Assembly (NCBI RefSeq): GCF_002860125.1
Contig: NZ_PGVA01000014.1
Location: 186,001-250,000 of the forward strand
From: Bacillus canaveralius
GTDB lineage: Bacteria > Bacillota > Bacilli > Bacillales > Cytobacillaceae
Reading direction: 5' to 3'
DNA: 64,000 nucleotides
The first letter of the stretch is position 1. Every line of letters starts with the position of its first letter. Of this stretch, positions 35,584 to 49,285 are shown piece after piece. The notes beneath the pieces were generated by a model. That model was given only the letters and a program-made list of their open reading frames with translations, was not told the origin of the DNA and searched no databases. The translations under genes and the position numbers were made by a program.

Positions 35584-36726
35584 ATGAAGAATATTAGTCT
35601 TTTGGGAGCGACTGGATCGATCGGCACCCAGACTTTGGATATAATAAGACAACATCCGGGCGAGTTTAAGCTGGTTGCCCTGGCAGTCGGGAGAAATTTG
35701 GAGCTGGCGAGAAAAATTGTCTCTGAATTTAAGCCTGAATTTGTCGCCGTCCAGGATAAATCTTCGGCGGACACATTGAAAGCTGAGTATCCCGGCGTTC
35801 AGTTTGGTTTTTCTGAAGAGGGTTTAATTGAAGCTGCAGTTTATGCAAAATCTGATATTCTTGTCAATGCTGTCCTGGGAAGTGTTGGGCTTTCCCCGAC
35901 GTTAGCGGCCATTGAGGCAAAAAAAACAATTGCCATTGCAAACAAAGAAACGCTTGTAACAGCTGGGCACATCGTTATCGAAGCCGCGAAACGCAATCAA
36001 GTCGCATTGCTGCCGGTTGATAGTGAACATTCAGCCATTTTTCAAGCACTTCAAGGTGAAAAGTACGAAAATATTGAGAGATTAATCTTGACTGCTTCGG
36101 GAGGCAGCTTCCGCGACCGTTCAAGAGCAGATTTGGAAAAGGTGACGGTGCAGGAAGCTTTGAACCATCCTAATTGGTCGATGGGAGCAAAAATTACCAT
36201 TGATTCAGCAACGATGATGAATAAAGGACTTGAGGTCATTGAGGCGCACTGGCTTTTCTCGATTCCTTTTGAAAAGATTGATGTCCTATTACATAAGGAA
36301 AGCATCATCCATTCAATGGTGGAATTTCATGACAGCAGTATGATCGCTCAACTCGGCACTCCTGATATGCGAGTCCCGATTCAATATGCTTTGACATACC
36401 CGGATAGGCTTCCTCTTCCAGGTGCAAACCGCCTCAATCTTGCTGAAATCGGCAAACTTCATTTCTCGGAAATGGATTTTGAACGATTTCGCTGTTTACA
36501 TTATGCATACGAAGCAGGAAAGGCCGGTGGGGCGCTGCCCGCTGTTTTAAATGCAGCCAATGAAGCGGCAGTAGCTGCATTCCTGGACGGGAAAATCACG
36601 TTCTTGAAAATTGAGGACTTAATAGAAAAAGCGATCAGCGCTCATAAAAATATCGTGAACCCTGATCTTGAAGCGATTCAAGAAGCAGATAAAGAAGCGA
36701 GAAGACTAGTCGAATCATTAGTATAA
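35584..36726 (+). CDS. dxr: 1-deoxy-D-xylulose 5-phosphate reductoisomerase
   Basis: 380 aa. DXR (IspC) makes 2-C-methyl-D-erythritol 4-phosphate with NADPH and a divalent metal, the second step of the MEP isoprenoid pathway. The Rossmann motif [20 protein letters not shown] opens the protein. Metal and substrate residues are in [16 protein letters not shown], and the flexible loop [20 protein letters not shown] is present. It lies between cdsA and rseP as in other Bacilli, next to the UppS that uses MEP-derived isoprenoid precursors. GGGGAGTG precedes the ATG. Confidence 0.98.
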   Translation: MKNISLLGATGSIGTQTLDIIRQHPGEFKLVALAVGRNLELARKIVSEFKPEFVAVQDKSSADTLKAEYPGVQFGFSEEGLIEAAVYAKSDILVNAVLGSVGLSPTLAAIEAKKTIAIANKETLVTAGHIVIEAAKRNQVALLPVDSEHSAIFQALQGEKYENIERLILTASGGSFRDRSRADLEKVTVQEALNHPNWSMGAKITIDSATMMNKGLEVIEAHWLFSIPFEKIDVLLHKESIIHSMVEFHDSSMIAQLGTPDMRVPIQYALTYPDRLPLPGANRLNLAEIGKLHFSEMDFERFRCLHYAYEAGKAGGALPAVLNAANEAAVAAFLDGKITFLKIEDLIEKAISAHKNIVNPDLEAIQEADKEARRLVESLV

Positions 36727-36819
36727 TATTAATTGGAAATCAACAATGTACGTTAAAAGGTTAATTTCATCATAGGGACAATAGCTTGAAAAACTCACAC
36801 GATAAAAGGTGGTTAAACT

Positions 36820-38079
36820 TTGAGTACAGTTATCGCATTTATTGTTATCTTTGGCGCCCTCGTCTTTTTCCACGAGTTAGGCCATTTTGTTTTTGCGAAG
36901 CGGGCCGGAATTCTCTGCCGCGAGTTTGCGATTGGTTTTGGTCCGAAAGTTTTCTCCCATAAAAAAGGAGAAACGACATACACGATCCGCCTATTGCCAA
37001 TCGGCGGGTTTGTCCGCATGGCAGGCGAGGATCCGGAGATGGTCGAGATTAAATCAGGATACCGAATCGGCCTTCTTTTCGATCAAAACGAAAAAGTCAC
37101 AAAAATCATATTAAACAACAAAGAAAAATATCCGCAGGCAAGAGTTATTGAAGTGGAACATGCCGATATTGAACATGACCTTATCATAAAAGGATACGCA
37201 GACGATGAAGAGGAGCAGCTGCAATCTTTCGTGATCCGCCCTGATGCGGTATTAGTCGAAGCCGGAGTTGAAACACAGATTGCACCGTATAACCGGCAAT
37301 TTGCCTCTAAAACGCTCGGACAACGAACAATGGCCATCTTTGCCGGCCCAATGATGAATTTTGTTCTTGCCTTTTTCATTTTTCTTATTTTAGCGTTCAT
37401 TCAAGGAATTCCTTCCAATGATCCAGCGCTGGGGAAACTGGCCCCGGATGGAGCAGCAGAGGCTGCGGGCTTACAGGAAGGCGACGCAATCGAAAGTATT
37501 GACGGTGCAGAAATCTCCAGCTGGTCTGATGTTGTCGAGATTATTCGCCAAAATCCAGGCAACGAGCTTGAATTTGTTGTCGTCCGGGATGGCAAAACAA
37601 TCGAAGTACCGGTAACGCCGGAAGCGCAAAGGGTAGAAGAAGAAACGATTGGCATTATTGGCGTTTACAGTCCTGTCGAAAAATCGCCGCTTAAAGCTTT
37701 TTCCTATGGTTTTGAACAGACTTATTTCTGGACAAAAGAAATTTTTGTTATGTTAGGAAAACTGGTGACTGGCCAATTTTCAATCGATATGCTGTCGGGT
37801 CCGGTTGGGATATATGTATCGACCGATACTGTTGCGCAATCAGGGATCTTTTATTTAATGAGATGGGCAGCGATTTTAAGCATTAACCTCGGCATCATGA
37901 ACCTGCTTCCAATCCCGGCGTTAGACGGGGGAAGGCTGATGTTTTTCGCTGTTGAGGCAATTAGAGGAAAGCCGATTGACCGCCAAAAAGAGGGAATGGT
38001 CCATTTTATCGGCTTTGCCCTATTGATGTTGCTCATGCTTGTTGTCACATGGAATGATATTCAACGCTTTTTCTTATAG
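36820..38079 (+). CDS. rseP: Site-2 protease RseP (RasP)
   Basis: 419 aa from TTG 36820, which follows AAAGGTGG. RasP is an intramembrane zinc metalloprotease that cleaves anti-sigma factors such as RsiW and clears signal peptide remnants. The zinc motif HELGH is at residues 18-22, in the first membrane segment. A PDZ domain follows the second membrane segment (LAPDGAAEAAGLQEGDAIES), and the third metal ligand region is NLLPIPALDGGRL near the C-terminus. It is part of the uppS-proS cluster. Confidence 0.97.
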   Translation: MSTVIAFIVIFGALVFFHELGHFVFAKRAGILCREFAIGFGPKVFSHKKGETTYTIRLLPIGGFVRMAGEDPEMVEIKSGYRIGLLFDQNEKVTKIILNNKEKYPQARVIEVEHADIEHDLIIKGYADDEEEQLQSFVIRPDAVLVEAGVETQIAPYNRQFASKTLGQRTMAIFAGPMMNFVLAFFIFLILAFIQGIPSNDPALGKLAPDGAAEAAGLQEGDAIESIDGAEISSWSDVVEIIRQNPGNELEFVVVRDGKTIEVPVTPEAQRVEEETIGIIGVYSPVEKSPLKAFSYGFEQTYFWTKEIFVMLGKLVTGQFSIDMLSGPVGIYVSTDTVAQSGIFYLMRWAAILSINLGIMNLLPIPALDGGRLMFFAVEAIRGKPIDRQKEGMVHFIGFALLMLLMLVVTWNDIQRFFL

Positions 38080-38165
38080 CATTGTCAGCCATCACAAGAC
38101 TATTTGCTGATGGTCTTCTTTCAGGAAGTGCCAGGGCGATATTGGCGCTTTGGTTTGAAATATAA

Positions 38166-39932
<1,767 letters not shown>

Positions 39933-39936
39933 ACAT

Positions 39937-39975
39937 AAAACGGGCTCTCCCATAAGCAGCGGAGCCCGTTTTTTT
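39937..39975 (+). terminator. Intrinsic terminator after proS
   Basis: AAAACGGGCTC pairs with GAGCCCGTTTT around a 14-nt loop, followed by more T. It closes the uppS-proS unit before polC. Confidence 0.9.
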
Positions 39976-40053
39976 ATTTGAAGAGGGAGCGGTTACCGGT
40001 TTTTGTTGGAGATTATTACAACCATTTTTAATAAAAAATTCAGCTGGCCTTTA

Positions 40054-40062
40054 TGATATAAT
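40054..40062 (+). promoter_or_regulatory. Extended -10 promoter of polC
   Basis: TGATATAAT is a perfect extended -10 element (TGnTATAAT), with transcription expected to start near 40069, about 68 bases before polC. The -35 region is poor. It lies after the proS terminator. Confidence 0.6.
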
Positions 40063-40136
40063 TACAGTTGTTTCAAATCGCAAATATCGTCGAAAAATGA
40101 TAATAAAACTAGAAATATAGGATGGGAGAGAGACGG

Positions 40137-43100
40137 ATGATCGATCAGGCGCAGGGCAAGAAAGAGCGGTTCCAGCTTTTGCTTCAGCAGCTAAATTTGA
40201 CAGAGGATGCGATCGTTTCCCATTTTATTAACGCACAAATTGATAAATTGGTCATCGAAAAAAAGGCAAAAAGGTGGCATTTCTACTTCTTATTCGAAAG
40301 AATTATTCCTTGCAGTGTATTTAGTAGATTTGCTGCGCAACTGGAAAAGACATTTTCACATATTGCCAATATTTCATTTTCGGTCGAAGCCGCCGATCAG
40401 CAGTTTTCCGAACAGCTTGCCCTTGAATATTGGACAAACTGCATTCAAGAAATAGACGGAATGTCACCACCCTTGCTAAAACTATTAAATGAGCAGACGC
40501 CAAAAGTTCAGGGCAGCAAATTTGTGCTAGCCGTCAGGAATGAAACAGAAGGGCTGGCGATTAAGCGGAAATACGCCGGCTTGATTTCAAATATTTATCA
40601 AACATTCGGTTTTCCGGCAATCACGATAGAGCCGGAAATTACGTCAGAACCCGAAAACAAAGAGTATGAACAATTTTTGGCCGCAAAGCAGAAGGAAGAT
40701 CAGGAACGCGGTTTGCAGGCGATGATTGAGATGCAGAGGAAAGAGGCGGAGAAAGAGGCTGACGGTGGGGCTCCTTCCGGCCCGCTCACAATCGGCTTAA
40801 CGATTAAGGATGATTCTGAGTTCAGAAGGCTCGAAGAAATTGTTGATGAGGAAAGACGGGTAGCGATAGAAGGCTATGTCTTTTTTGCAGAAACGAAAGA
40901 GCTGCGAAGCGGGCGTACTCTCTTAACCTTTAAGCTTACTGATTATACAAGCTCGATCATGATTAAGATGTTTTCGAGAGACAAAGAAGATGCAGCCCAA
41001 TTCCAGAGGGTGCAAAAGGGAATGTGGCTGAAGGTTCGCGGCAGCATCCAAAATGATACGTTTGTCCGTGATCTTGTGATGATTGGAAATGATATAAACG
41101 AAATAAAACCGGTTGAACGAAAAGACACGGCACCGGAAGGCGAAAAGCGTGTTGAACTTCACTTACATACACCTATGAGTCAGATGGACGCTGTTACACC
41201 TGTTAGCACGCTTGTCGCCCAGGCGAAAAAATGGGGCCACAAAGCGGTTGCGATTACCGATCATGCAGGAGCCCAGTCTTTTCCGGAAGCATTTGGCGCC
41301 GGGAAAAAAAATGATATAAAAATTCTCTATGGAGTTGAAGTAAACCTCGTCGATGACGGAGTACCAATCGCCTATAATAGTTCACACAGGCGGCTCGAGG
41401 AAGATATGTACGTAGTTTTTGACGTCGAAACAACCGGTTTATCGGCTGTTTACGATAAAATTATTGAGCTTGCAGCTGTTAAGGTGCAAAACGGCGAAAT
41501 TATCGACCGGTTTGAAAGGTTTGCCGATCCGCATCACCCACTTTCTGCAACAACCATTAATTTAACAGGAATCACCGATGACATGGTTAGGGGGGCTCCT
41601 GAAATTGAAGACGTTTTGGCTGATTTCAAGCAATGGGCAGATGACGCAGTTTTGGTTGCCCACAATGCCTCTTTTGACATGGGCTTTTTGAATGTTGGTT
41701 ACCAGAAAGCCGGCTTCAGCAAAGCTGCCAACCCTGTCATTGACACACTCGAGCTTGGCCGCTTTTTGTATCCTGATCTGAAAAATCATCGCTTGAATAC
41801 GCTTGCCAAGAAGTTTGATATAGAACTGACACAGCATCACCGCGCTATTTATGATGCGGAGGCGACAGGATATCTGCTGCTCCGGATGCTTAAAGATGCA
41901 GCTGAAAAGGGCATTGAGTTTCACGATCAATTAAATGACAATATGGGACAGGGTAACGCTTACCAGCGTGCGCGTCCGTACCATTGCACCTTGCTTGCGC
42001 AAACCGAAGCAGGTTTAAAGAATTTGTTCAGACTCGTTTCGATCGCCCATCTAAATTACTTTTACCGGGTGCCGAGAATCCCCCGTTCGCAGCTCGAAAA
42101 GTTTCGCGAAGGAATCCTTGTTGGCTCAGGCTGTGACAAAGGCGAAGTGTTTGAAGGGATGATGCAAAAGGCGCCGGAAGAGGTTGAAGAGACAGCCCAA
42201 TTTTATGATTATCTTGAAATCCTGCCAAAGGAAGTCTATGCCCATCTCTTAGAAATGGAGCTTGTCAGAGACCGTACTGCTCTGGAGGAAATCATGACAA
42301 ATATCGTCAAGCTTGGGGATAAGCTTGGCTTACCGGTTGTGGCAACCGGTAATGTCCACTATTTAAATCCGAATGATAAAATTTATCGGAAAATACTCGT
42401 GAATTCGCAAGGCGGAGCCAATCCACTGAACAGGCACCAGCTGCCAGATGTCCATTTTCGGACAACAAACGAAATGCTCGACAGTTTTTCTTTCTTGGGG
42501 AAAGAGAAAGCAAAGGAAATTGTCGTTACGAATACGAATAAAATTGCCGATATGATTGACAATATAAAACCGATAAAAGACGATCTGTACACCCCAAAAA
42601 TTGAGGGTGCAGATGAAGAAATGCGCAGCATGAGTTATGCAATGGCAAGACGCATTTACGGCGATAATTTGCCGGAGATCGTTGAAGCCCGCCTTGAAAA
42701 AGAGCTGAAAAGCATCATCGGCCACGGTTTTGCGGTTATCTATCTTATCTCTCACAAGCTGGTAAAAAAATCGCTCGATGACGGCTACCTTGTCGGCTCA
42801 CGGGGTTCTGTCGGTTCATCGTTAGTCGCAACAATGACGGAAATTACCGAAGTCAATCCACTGCCGCCGCATTATGTTTGCCCAACCTGCAAGCATTCTG
42901 AGTTCTTTAATGACGGTTCGGTTGGTTCCGGATTTGACCTGCCTGATAAAGATTGTCCTAATTGCGGTGGAACATACAGGAAGGACGGGCATGATATCCC
43001 GTTTGAAACCTTCCTTGGCTTTAAAGGTGATAAAGTACCAGATATCGACTTGAATTTTTCAGGTGAATATCAACCGCGGGCCCATAATTATACGAAGGTA

Positions 43101-44459
43101 TTGTTTGGCGAAGACAATGTCTACCGTGCCGGTACGATTGGCACAGTAGCAGACAAAACAGCGTTTGGTTATGTAAAGGCTTATCAGCAGGATAATAACT
43201 TACAGCTGCGCGGCGCGGAAATCGACCGGCTCGCTTCAGGCTGCACCGGGGTAAAAAGGACAACCGGCCAGCATCCAGGCGGAATCATCGTTGTCCCTGA
43301 TTATATGGACATTTATGATTTTTCACCGATCCAGTTCCCGGCTGATGATAAAACATCGGAATGGAAAACAACCCATTTTGATTTCCATTCTATTCATGAC
43401 AATTTATTAAAGCTCGATATTCTCGGCCACGATGACCCGACAGTCATTCGGATGCTTCAGGATTTAAGCGGTATTGATCCGAAAACGATTCCTACAGATG
43501 ACCCTGAAGTAATGAAAATTTTCAGCGGGACAGAATCGCTCGGGGTAAGCGCAGAGCAAATTATGTGTAAAACCGGCACCCTTGGGATTCCGGAATTTGG
43601 AACGCGGTTTGTCCGCCAGATGCTTGAGGACACAAAACCGACTACTTTTTCTGAGTTGGTGCAGATCTCCGGACTGTCCCACGGTACCGACGTTTGGCTC
43701 GGAAACGCCCAGGAGCTTATCCACAATAAAACCTGCAATTTGAGCGAAGTAATCGGCTGTCGTGATGACATTATGGTTTATTTAATTTACCAGGGCCTTG
43801 AACCGGCATTTGCTTTTAAAATCATGGAGTCAGTGCGGAAGGGAAAAGGACTGACAGATGAAATGGAAGAAGAAATGCGGAAAAACAGTGTTCCTGAGTG
43901 GTACATTAGTTCTTGTAAAAAAATTAAATATATGTTCCCTAAGGCCCATGCTGCCGCTTATGTTTTAATGGCGGTTCGGATTGCTTATTTTAAAGTTCAT
44001 CATCCATTGATGTACTATGCGGCTTATTTTACTGTAAGAGCCGAAGATTTTGATGTTGAAGCGATGACGCGAGGTTCACAGGCGATCCGCGCCCGCATTG
44101 ATGAAATCAATGCAAAAGGCCTTGATGCATCACCTAAAGAGAAAAACCTGTTAACGGTGTTGGAGCTTGCGCTGGAAATGTGTGAGCGCGGCTTCTCGTT
44201 TGGAAAAGTAGATTTATACCGTTCAAGTGCAGATCAGTTTTTAATTGACGGAGATTCATTAATCCCGCCGTTTAATTCGATTCCCGGACTTGGAACAAAC
44301 GCTGCGCTGAACATTGTCAAGGCAAGAGGAGAAGGAGAGTTCCTCTCCAAGGAAGACCTCCAGCAGCGCGGTAAAATTTCGAAAACGATCCTTGAGTATC
44401 TTGATAATCATGGATGCCTGGAATCTTTACCTGAGCAGAACCAGCTTTCACTTTTTTAG
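40137..44459 (+). CDS. polC: DNA polymerase III alpha subunit, PolC type
   Basis: 1440 aa, the Gram-positive replicative polymerase with built-in proofreading. Domains in order: N-terminal domains; OB fold (about 225-330); PHP domain with HLHTP at about residue 342, split by the DEDDh exonuclease that starts at FDVETTG (D429); the zinc finger with CPTCKHS near 915 and CPNCGG near 941; the polymerase active site [11 protein letters not shown] with D969 and D971; and the C-terminal helix-hairpin-helix region ending in NQLSLF. I prefer ATG 40137 over ATG 40122 because GGGAGAGAG lies between them. Confidence 0.98.
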   Translation: MIDQAQGKKERFQLLLQQLNLTEDAIVSHFINAQIDKLVIEKKAKRWHFYFLFERIIPCSVFSRFAAQLEKTFSHIANISFSVEAADQQFSEQLALEYWTNCIQEIDGMSPPLLKLLNEQTPKVQGSKFVLAVRNETEGLAIKRKYAGLISNIYQTFGFPAITIEPEITSEPENKEYEQFLAAKQKEDQERGLQAMIEMQRKEAEKEADGGAPSGPLTIGLTIKDDSEFRRLEEIVDEERRVAIEGYVFFAETKELRSGRTLLTFKLTDYTSSIMIKMFSRDKEDAAQFQRVQKGMWLKVRGSIQNDTFVRDLVMIGNDINEIKPVERKDTAPEGEKRVELHLHTPMSQMDAVTPVSTLVAQAKKWGHKAVAITDHAGAQSFPEAFGAGKKNDIKILYGVEVNLVDDGVPIAYNSSHRRLEEDMYVVFDVETTGLSAVYDKIIELAAVKVQNGEIIDRFERFADPHHPLSATTINLTGITDDMVRGAPEIEDVLADFKQWADDAVLVAHNASFDMGFLNVGYQKAGFSKAANPVIDTLELGRFLYPDLKNHRLNTLAKKFDIELTQHHRAIYDAEATGYLLLRMLKDAAEKGIEFHDQLNDNMGQGNAYQRARPYHCTLLAQTEAGLKNLFRLVSIAHLNYFYRVPRIPRSQLEKFREGILVGSGCDKGEVFEGMMQKAPEEVEETAQFYDYLEILPKEVYAHLLEMELVRDRTALEEIMTNIVKLGDKLGLPVVATGNVHYLNPNDKIYRKILVNSQGGANPLNRHQLPDVHFRTTNEMLDSFSFLGKEKAKEIVVTNTNKIADMIDNIKPIKDDLYTPKIEGADEEMRSMSYAMARRIYGDNLPEIVEARLEKELKSIIGHGFAVIYLISHKLVKKSLDDGYLVGSRGSVGSSLVATMTEITEVNPLPPHYVCPTCKHSEFFNDGSVGSGFDLPDKDCPNCGGTYRKDGHDIPFETFLGFKGDKVPDIDLNFSGEYQPRAHNYTKVLFGEDNVYRAGTIGTVADKTAFGYVKAYQQDNNLQLRGAEIDRLASGCTGVKRTTGQHPGGIIVVPDYMDIYDFSPIQFPADDKTSEWKTTHFDFHSIHDNLLKLDILGHDDPTVIRMLQDLSGIDPKTIPTDDPEVMKIFSGTESLGVSAEQIMCKTGTLGIPEFGTRFVRQMLEDTKPTTFSELVQISGLSHGTDVWLGNAQELIHNKTCNLSEVIGCRDDIMVYLIYQGLEPAFAFKIMESVRKGKGLTDEMEEEMRKNSVPEWYISSCKKIKYMFPKAHAAAYVLMAVRIAYFKVHHPLMYYAAYFTVRAEDFDVEAMTRGSQAIRARIDEINAKGLDASPKEKNLLTVLELALEMCERGFSFGKVDLYRSSADQFLIDGDSLIPPFNSIPGLGTNAALNIVKARGEGEFLSKEDLQQRGKISKTILEYLDNHGCLESLPEQNQLSLF

Positions 44460-44486
44460 CCCGGACAGGATATGGAACGATTCAGT

Positions 44487-44515
44487 TTGCATTAAATATT
44501 TGGTTATGTTATAGT
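44487..44515 (+). promoter_or_regulatory. Sigma-A promoter of the rimP-nusA-infB operon
   Basis: TTGCAT (44487-44492), a 17-nt spacer and TATAGT (44510-44515) preceded by TGT, so an extended -10. Transcription would start near 44522, giving a leader of about 140 nt that contains a strong hairpin. Confidence 0.65.
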
Positions 44516-44545
44516 TTTATTGGAAATACTAAGGATAACGTGCAA

Positions 44546-44572
44546 ACGAGAGTGGGGAAACCCACTCTTTCG
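44546..44572 (+). other. Leader hairpin upstream of rimP
   Basis: AGAGTGGG (44549-44556) pairs with CCCACTCT (44561-44568) with the tetraloop GAAA, and further pairs are possible outside. Only three T follow the stem, so it is a weak terminator candidate. It could attenuate the operon in response to NusA; this is inference. Confidence 0.55.
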
Positions 44573-44662
44573 TATTGTATGCAGACATTTAAACAAAATA
44601 TTTTCCTTCTTCGTATTAAACTTCAAACGATCGAAAAGAATGGATGTTAAAGGAGGGATTTC

Positions 44663-45133
44663 ATGAGTAAGGTAACCGATGTTGTCGAAGAATTAGTCAC
44701 TCCGATCCTGGATGATAACGGGTTGGAATTGGTTGATATTGAATATGTCAAAGAGGGTAAAGACTGGTTCCTGCGCGTCTTTATTGATAAAGATTCCGGA
44801 ATCGACATCGAAGAATGCGGAATGGTAAGCGAAAAATTAAGCGAAAAGCTTGATGAACTTGACCCCGTTCCCCATAACTATTTCCTGGAGGTATCTTCAC
44901 CCGGTGCAGAACGTCCGCTGAAAAAAGAAAGAGATTATCAAAGGGCTGTCGGCAAAAATGTCTTTATTAAAACATATGAACCTATTGATGGTGAAAAGAG
45001 CTTCGAAGGGGAATTAAAGGATTTTAATGGACAATCAATAATGGTTGAGATCAAGATTAAAACGAGAAAAAAACTCATCGAAATTCCTTTTGATAAAGTG
45101 GCTGCAGCCCGTTTAGCCGTTACCTTTTCTTAA
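44663..45133 (+). CDS. rimP: Ribosome maturation factor RimP
   Basis: 156 aa. RimP assists early 30S assembly. The N-terminal alpha/beta domain is clear ([20 protein letters not shown] followed by [16 protein letters not shown]), with [20 protein letters not shown] in the middle and a C-terminal SH3-like domain ([20 protein letters not shown]). A strong AAAGGAGGG precedes the ATG. First gene of the nusA-infB operon. Confidence 0.98.
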   Translation: MSKVTDVVEELVTPILDDNGLELVDIEYVKEGKDWFLRVFIDKDSGIDIEECGMVSEKLSEKLDELDPVPHNYFLEVSSPGAERPLKKERDYQRAVGKNVFIKTYEPIDGEKSFEGELKDFNGQSIMVEIKIKTRKKLIEIPFDKVAAARLAVTFS

Positions 45134-45298
45134 AGTCATTAGCACTTGAAAAGAATGGCTTCCGGAACGATAATCCAGTTTTGCTAATATTCCTTTAAGA
45201 AGAACTGTGCTGGATTTGCTATCTTCAGCCTTTTTTTATAGAAAAAATGGACAAAAGGATCGAAGAAAAATTTATAAAGATTGAGGGGATACGTGTTT

Positions 45299-46408
45299 AT
45301 GGCAAGTGAATTGTTGGATGCTCTTACGCTGCTTGAGAAAGAAAAAGGCATTTCCCGGGATGTGTTAATAGATGCGATTGAGGCTGCGCTCGTTTCAGCA
45401 TACCGCCGCAATTTTAATCAAGCACAAAACGTGCGGACTGATTTGAATTTAGAAAATGGTTCAATGCGTGTATTTGCGCGAAAGGAAGTGGTCGAGGAGG
45501 TTTTTGATCCCCGACTTGAGATCTCAGTCGAGGAAGCGCAGCAAATGAATCCTAATTATCAGGTTGAAGATGTTGTTGAAATGGAAGTTACGCCGAAGGA
45601 TTTTGGCAGAATTGCCGCGCAAACGGCAAAGCAGGTTGTAACCCAGCGCGTCCGTGAAGCGGAAAGAGGCATTATTTATTCTGAATTTATTGACCGCGAA
45701 GAAGATATTATGACCGGGATCGTCCAGCGTCAAGATCCTAAATTCATTTATGTCAGCCTTGGTAAAATTGAAGCGATTTTGCCGGCAAACGAGCAAATGC
45801 CGACAGAGCATTATAAACCTCACGACCGGATTAAAGTTTTCATTACAAAAGTGGAAAAAACGACAAAGGGACCGCAGATTTTTGTGTCGAGAACACATCC
45901 CGGCTTGTTGAAGCGGCTGTTTGAAATTGAGGTGCCTGAAATCTTTGATGGAACGGTTGAAATTAAATCAGTAGCCCGTGAAGCAGGCGACCGTTCAAAG
46001 ATTTCCGTTCACTCTGACAATCCTGAGGTTGATCCGGTCGGCTCTTGTGTTGGTCCGAAAGGAAGCCGCGTTCAGGCGGTCGTAAATGAATTAAAAGGCG
46101 AAAAAATCGACATTGTCAAATGGTCGGATGATCCGGTTGTTTTTGTGGCCAATGCTTTAAGTCCGTCTAAAGTGCTTGATGTTATTGTCAGTCAAGATGA
46201 GAAGGCGACAACGGTTGTTGTCCCGGATTACCAACTGTCGCTGGCGATTGGAAAACGCGGACAAAATGCACGGCTTGCAGCAAAGCTTACTGGATGGAAG
46301 ATCGACATCAAACCAGAATCGGAAGCAAGACAAGCCGGAATTTACCCGAGAGACGAACGGCTCTTAATTTTCGACGACGAAATTGAAGAAGATTCTGATA
46401 TCGATTAA
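45299..46408 (+). CDS. nusA: Transcription termination/antitermination factor NusA
   Basis: 369 aa, close to B. subtilis NusA. NusA binds RNA polymerase and nascent RNA and stimulates pausing and intrinsic termination. The N-terminal RNAP-binding domain (residues 1-125) is followed by S1 (about 135-200, [20 protein letters not shown]) and two KH domains ([20 protein letters not shown] and [20 protein letters not shown]). It lacks the C-terminal acidic repeats of E. coli, as usual in Bacilli. ATG 45299 follows TGAGGGGAT; a TTG at 45281 is in frame but inside that signal. Confidence 0.98.
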   Translation: MASELLDALTLLEKEKGISRDVLIDAIEAALVSAYRRNFNQAQNVRTDLNLENGSMRVFARKEVVEEVFDPRLEISVEEAQQMNPNYQVEDVVEMEVTPKDFGRIAAQTAKQVVTQRVREAERGIIYSEFIDREEDIMTGIVQRQDPKFIYVSLGKIEAILPANEQMPTEHYKPHDRIKVFITKVEKTTKGPQIFVSRTHPGLLKRLFEIEVPEIFDGTVEIKSVAREAGDRSKISVHSDNPEVDPVGSCVGPKGSRVQAVVNELKGEKIDIVKWSDDPVVFVANALSPSKVLDVIVSQDEKATTVVVPDYQLSLAIGKRGQNARLAAKLTGWKIDIKPESEARQAGIYPRDERLLIFDDEIEEDSDID

Positions 46409-46426
46409 GGAGCGAGGTGAGGGATC

Positions 46427-46699
46427 GTGAAAAAAGTTCCTATGCGAAAATGTGTGGCAACCGGCGAAATGAAGCCGAAAAAAGAACTCATTCGCATCGT
46501 TCGCTCAAAAGAAGGAGAAGTATCGATTGACTTAACAGGTAAAAAGTCTGGAAGAGGTGCTTATCTTTCCAAGGATAAGGAAGCAGTAATGTCAGCAAAG
46601 AAAAAAAACACTCTGTCCAACCATTTACAGGTTAAGATCGACGATCATTTATACGAAGAGCTAATTGAACTCATTGAGAAGGAGAAACGACTGTCCTGA
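46427..46699 (+). CDS. rnpM: YlxR/RnpM, RNase P-binding protein
   Basis: 90 aa from GTG 46427. The sequence [20 protein letters not shown] and [13 protein letters not shown] are the YlxR signature. The B. subtilis protein, recently named RnpM, binds RNase P RNA and modulates its activity; earlier work proposed a nucleoid-associated role. Its place between nusA and ylxQ is conserved. GGAGCGAGGTGAGGG upstream provides the Shine-Dalgarno. Its stop overlaps the ylxQ start. Confidence 0.94.
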   Translation: MKKVPMRKCVATGEMKPKKELIRIVRSKEGEVSIDLTGKKSGRGAYLSKDKEAVMSAKKKNTLSNHLQVKIDDHLYEELIELIEKEKRLS

Positions 46700-47001
46700 T
46701 GAAATCAACTCAATGGATGTCATTGCTTGGCTTAGCCAATCGAGCACGAAAAATCATTTCGGGTGAAGAGCTTTCCGTGAAGGAAATTAGAAGCGGTAAA
46801 GCTAAACTCATCTTGTTGGCGGCAGATGCGTCAGCCAACACGACAAAGAAAATAACAGATAAATGTAAATCCTATCATGTCCCGTTTAAAATCGTTGAGA
46901 ACCGATATTTGCTTGGGCAGTCAATAGGGAAGGAAGCCCGTGTCGTTGTGGCTTTATTAGATGAAGGATTTGCAAAGAAGCTGTTGACGTTGCTCGATTA
47001 A
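46699..47001 (+). CDS. ylxQ: YlxQ, L7Ae-family ribosomal/RNA-binding protein
   Basis: 100 aa. This is an L7Ae/L30e-type protein: [20 protein letters not shown] opens it, with [20 protein letters not shown] as the kink-turn-binding region and [20 protein letters not shown] at the end. Proteins of this family bind kink-turn RNAs; the target in vivo is not settled. The ATG overlaps the rnpM stop, and infB follows after 19 bases. Confidence 0.95.
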   Translation: MKSTQWMSLLGLANRARKIISGEELSVKEIRSGKAKLILLAADASANTTKKITDKCKSYHVPFKIVENRYLLGQSIGKEARVVVALLDEGFAKKLLTLLD

Positions 47002-47020
47002 TTTTAGCGGGGGTGAAAAT

Positions 47021-49285
47021 ATGAGTAAGACACGAGTCTACGAATATGCAAAAAAATATAATATTTCCAGCAAAGATGTCATTACGAAATTAAACGGAAT
47101 GAATATTGAGGTCAAAAACCATATGGCAACATTAGAGGACGACACAATTAAAAAACTTGACAGCTTTTATCAGAAAAAAGAACAGAAACAGCCGCAGACA
47201 CAAGGGAGCAAACAGCCTCAGCAACGACCGCAGAACCAAACACAATCAAGACCAAAACCAGCTGCAGCCACTAACAGTGGTACAAACACAGAGCCAAAAG
47301 CAGAACAGGCTAGAACGGCTCCAAAGAGCAACGACGGCAAAAAACAGGATGCTCCAGCGAGATCCAATAATAAGCCGCCGTTCAACAATAGCAATAGAAA
47401 TAATAATAGAAACAATAATAACAATAGAAATAATAACAATAGAAATAATAACAGCAACAATCGGCCAAAAAATAATCGCGGCAAGCAGCAACAGCATCAG
47501 CAACTACCGCCACAGCCGAAAAAGGTCAGAGAGCTTCCGGAAAAAATTACGTTCACTGAGTCATTAACAGTCGCTGAACTTGGCAAAAAGCTGCACAGAG
47601 AGCCGTCGGAGATCATCAAAAAGCTCTTTATGCTTGGCGTAATGGCTACGATTAATCAGGAACTCGATAAGGATGCGATTGAACTTGTTGCAGGCGATTA
47701 TGGTGTTGAAGTAGAAGAAGAAATCAGGATTGATACAACAGACCTGGAGGTTTATTTTACTGAGGATGATGCGGAGAACCGCGTTGAAAGACCATCTGTT
47801 GTAACAATCATGGGCCACGTTGACCACGGAAAAACGACTTTGCTTGATTCGATCCGTAATACTAAGGTTACAGCCGGTGAAGCTGGCGGAATAACCCAGC
47901 ATATCGGAGCATACCAGGTGGAAGAGAACGGCAAAAAGATCACTTTCCTTGATACTCCGGGACATGCTGCATTCACGACGATGCGGGCCCGCGGAGCCAA
48001 AATCACTGACATTACGATTCTTGTTGTTGCCGCTGATGATGGTGTGATGCCGCAGACAGTTGAGGCGATCAACCATGCCAAGGCTGCAGAGGTACCGATT
48101 ATCGTCGCAGTTAATAAGATGGACAAAGAGGCTGCCAATCCGGACCGGGTAATGCAAGAGTTGACCGAGCATAATTTGGTGCCAGAGGCATGGGGTGGCG
48201 ACACCATTTTCGTTCCACTTTCAGCTTTAACAGGGGAAGGCATCGATAATCTGCTTGAAATGATTCTTCTAGTCGGCGAAGTGGAAGAATATAAAGCAAA
48301 TCCGAAGCGTAATGCGATCGGAACGGTTATTGAAGCTCAACTAGACAAAGGCCGAGGTTCTGTTGCAACTTTGCTTGTGCAGAATGGAACGCTTAAAATC
48401 GGTGACCCGATTGTAGTCGGCTCTACTTATGGCCGTGTCCGCGCCATGGTGAATGATTTAGGACGCCGTGTGAAAGAAGCCGGTCCGTCTACACCTGTTG
48501 AAATTACAGGTCTTAATGATGTTCCCCAGGCCGGCGACCGTTTTGTCGTCTTTGATGACGAGAAAACAGCACGCCAGATCGGTGAGGCGCGTTCCCAGCA
48601 GGCTGTGCAGGCACAGCGCGGTGAAAAATCACGCGTCAGTCTCGAATCTTTGTTTGAACAGATGAAACAAGGGGAAATGAAAGATTTAAACGTGATTATT
48701 AAAGCTGACGTGCAAGGTTCTGCGGAAGCTTTGGCAGCCTCCCTGGAAAAAATTGATGTCGAAGGTGTTAACATCCGCATCATCCATACGGCTGTCGGAG
48801 CAATTAACGAATCAGATATCACGCTTGCTGCTGCATCCAATGCGATTGTGATCGGATTTAACGTCCGCCCTGATGTCAATGCAAAACGCACTGCTGAAGC
48901 AGAAAAGGTTGAGATTCGTTTACACCGGATTATTTATAAAGTAATCGATGAAATCGAAGCAGCGATGAAAGGGATGCTTGATCCGGAGTTCGAAGAAAAA
49001 GTTATCGGCCAGGCGGAAGTGCGCCAAACGTTCAAAGTTTCTAAAATTGGTACGATTGCCGGTTCCTATGTGACGGATGGTAAAATCACCCGTGACAGCG
49101 GCGTCCGTTTAATCCGTGATGGCGTCGTCATTTTCGAAGGCACCGTAGATGCCCTTAAGCGCTTTAAAGATGATGCAAAAGAAGTCAGCCAGGGATATGA
49201 ATGCGGAATCACCATTAAAAACTTCAATGACGTTAAAGAAGGCGATGTGATTGAAGCATATATCATGGAAGAAGTGGAACGTTAA
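47021..49285 (+). CDS. infB: Translation initiation factor IF-2
   Basis: 754 aa. IF-2 brings initiator tRNA to the 30S P site. The N-terminal IF2_N domain ([20 protein letters not shown]) is followed by a long linker rich in Q, P and then N (about 116-155), a second IF2_N domain near residue 180 and the G domain. G1 is GHVDHGKTT at 265-273, G3 is DTPGH and G4 is NKMD. Beta-barrel domains II, III and IV follow. GCGGGGGTG upstream is the Shine-Dalgarno. Its stop shares a base with the ylxP start. Confidence 0.98.
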   Translation: MSKTRVYEYAKKYNISSKDVITKLNGMNIEVKNHMATLEDDTIKKLDSFYQKKEQKQPQTQGSKQPQQRPQNQTQSRPKPAAATNSGTNTEPKAEQARTAPKSNDGKKQDAPARSNNKPPFNNSNRNNNRNNNNNRNNNNRNNNSNNRPKNNRGKQQQHQQLPPQPKKVRELPEKITFTESLTVAELGKKLHREPSEIIKKLFMLGVMATINQELDKDAIELVAGDYGVEVEEEIRIDTTDLEVYFTEDDAENRVERPSVVTIMGHVDHGKTTLLDSIRNTKVTAGEAGGITQHIGAYQVEENGKKITFLDTPGHAAFTTMRARGAKITDITILVVAADDGVMPQTVEAINHAKAAEVPIIVAVNKMDKEAANPDRVMQELTEHNLVPEAWGGDTIFVPLSALTGEGIDNLLEMILLVGEVEEYKANPKRNAIGTVIEAQLDKGRGSVATLLVQNGTLKIGDPIVVGSTYGRVRAMVNDLGRRVKEAGPSTPVEITGLNDVPQAGDRFVVFDDEKTARQIGEARSQQAVQAQRGEKSRVSLESLFEQMKQGEMKDLNVIIKADVQGSAEALAASLEKIDVEGVNIRIIHTAVGAINESDITLAAASNAIVIGFNVRPDVNAKRTAEAEKVEIRLHRIIYKVIDEIEAAMKGMLDPEFEEKVIGQAEVRQTFKVSKIGTIAGSYVTDGKITRDSGVRLIRDGVVIFEGTVDALKRFKDDAKEVSQGYECGITIKNFNDVKEGDVIEAYIMEEVER
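47366..47480 (+). repeat. Asparagine-codon low-complexity tract in infB
   Basis: An almost continuous run of AAT/AAC codons broken by AGA codons encodes the pattern N-N-N-R repeated in the IF-2 linker. It behaves like a degenerate trinucleotide repeat, and a change in unit number would keep the frame. Confidence 0.85.

Noticed and set aside
40923-41172. Several minus-strand ORFs opposite polC
   Set aside because: They are shadows of a strongly conserved coding frame, as are the other minus-strand ORFs of the window.
47218-47503. Minus-strand ORFs opposite infB made of leucine or isoleucine runs
   Set aside because: They mirror the Asn/Arg codon runs of IF-2 and have no ribosome-binding site or homology.
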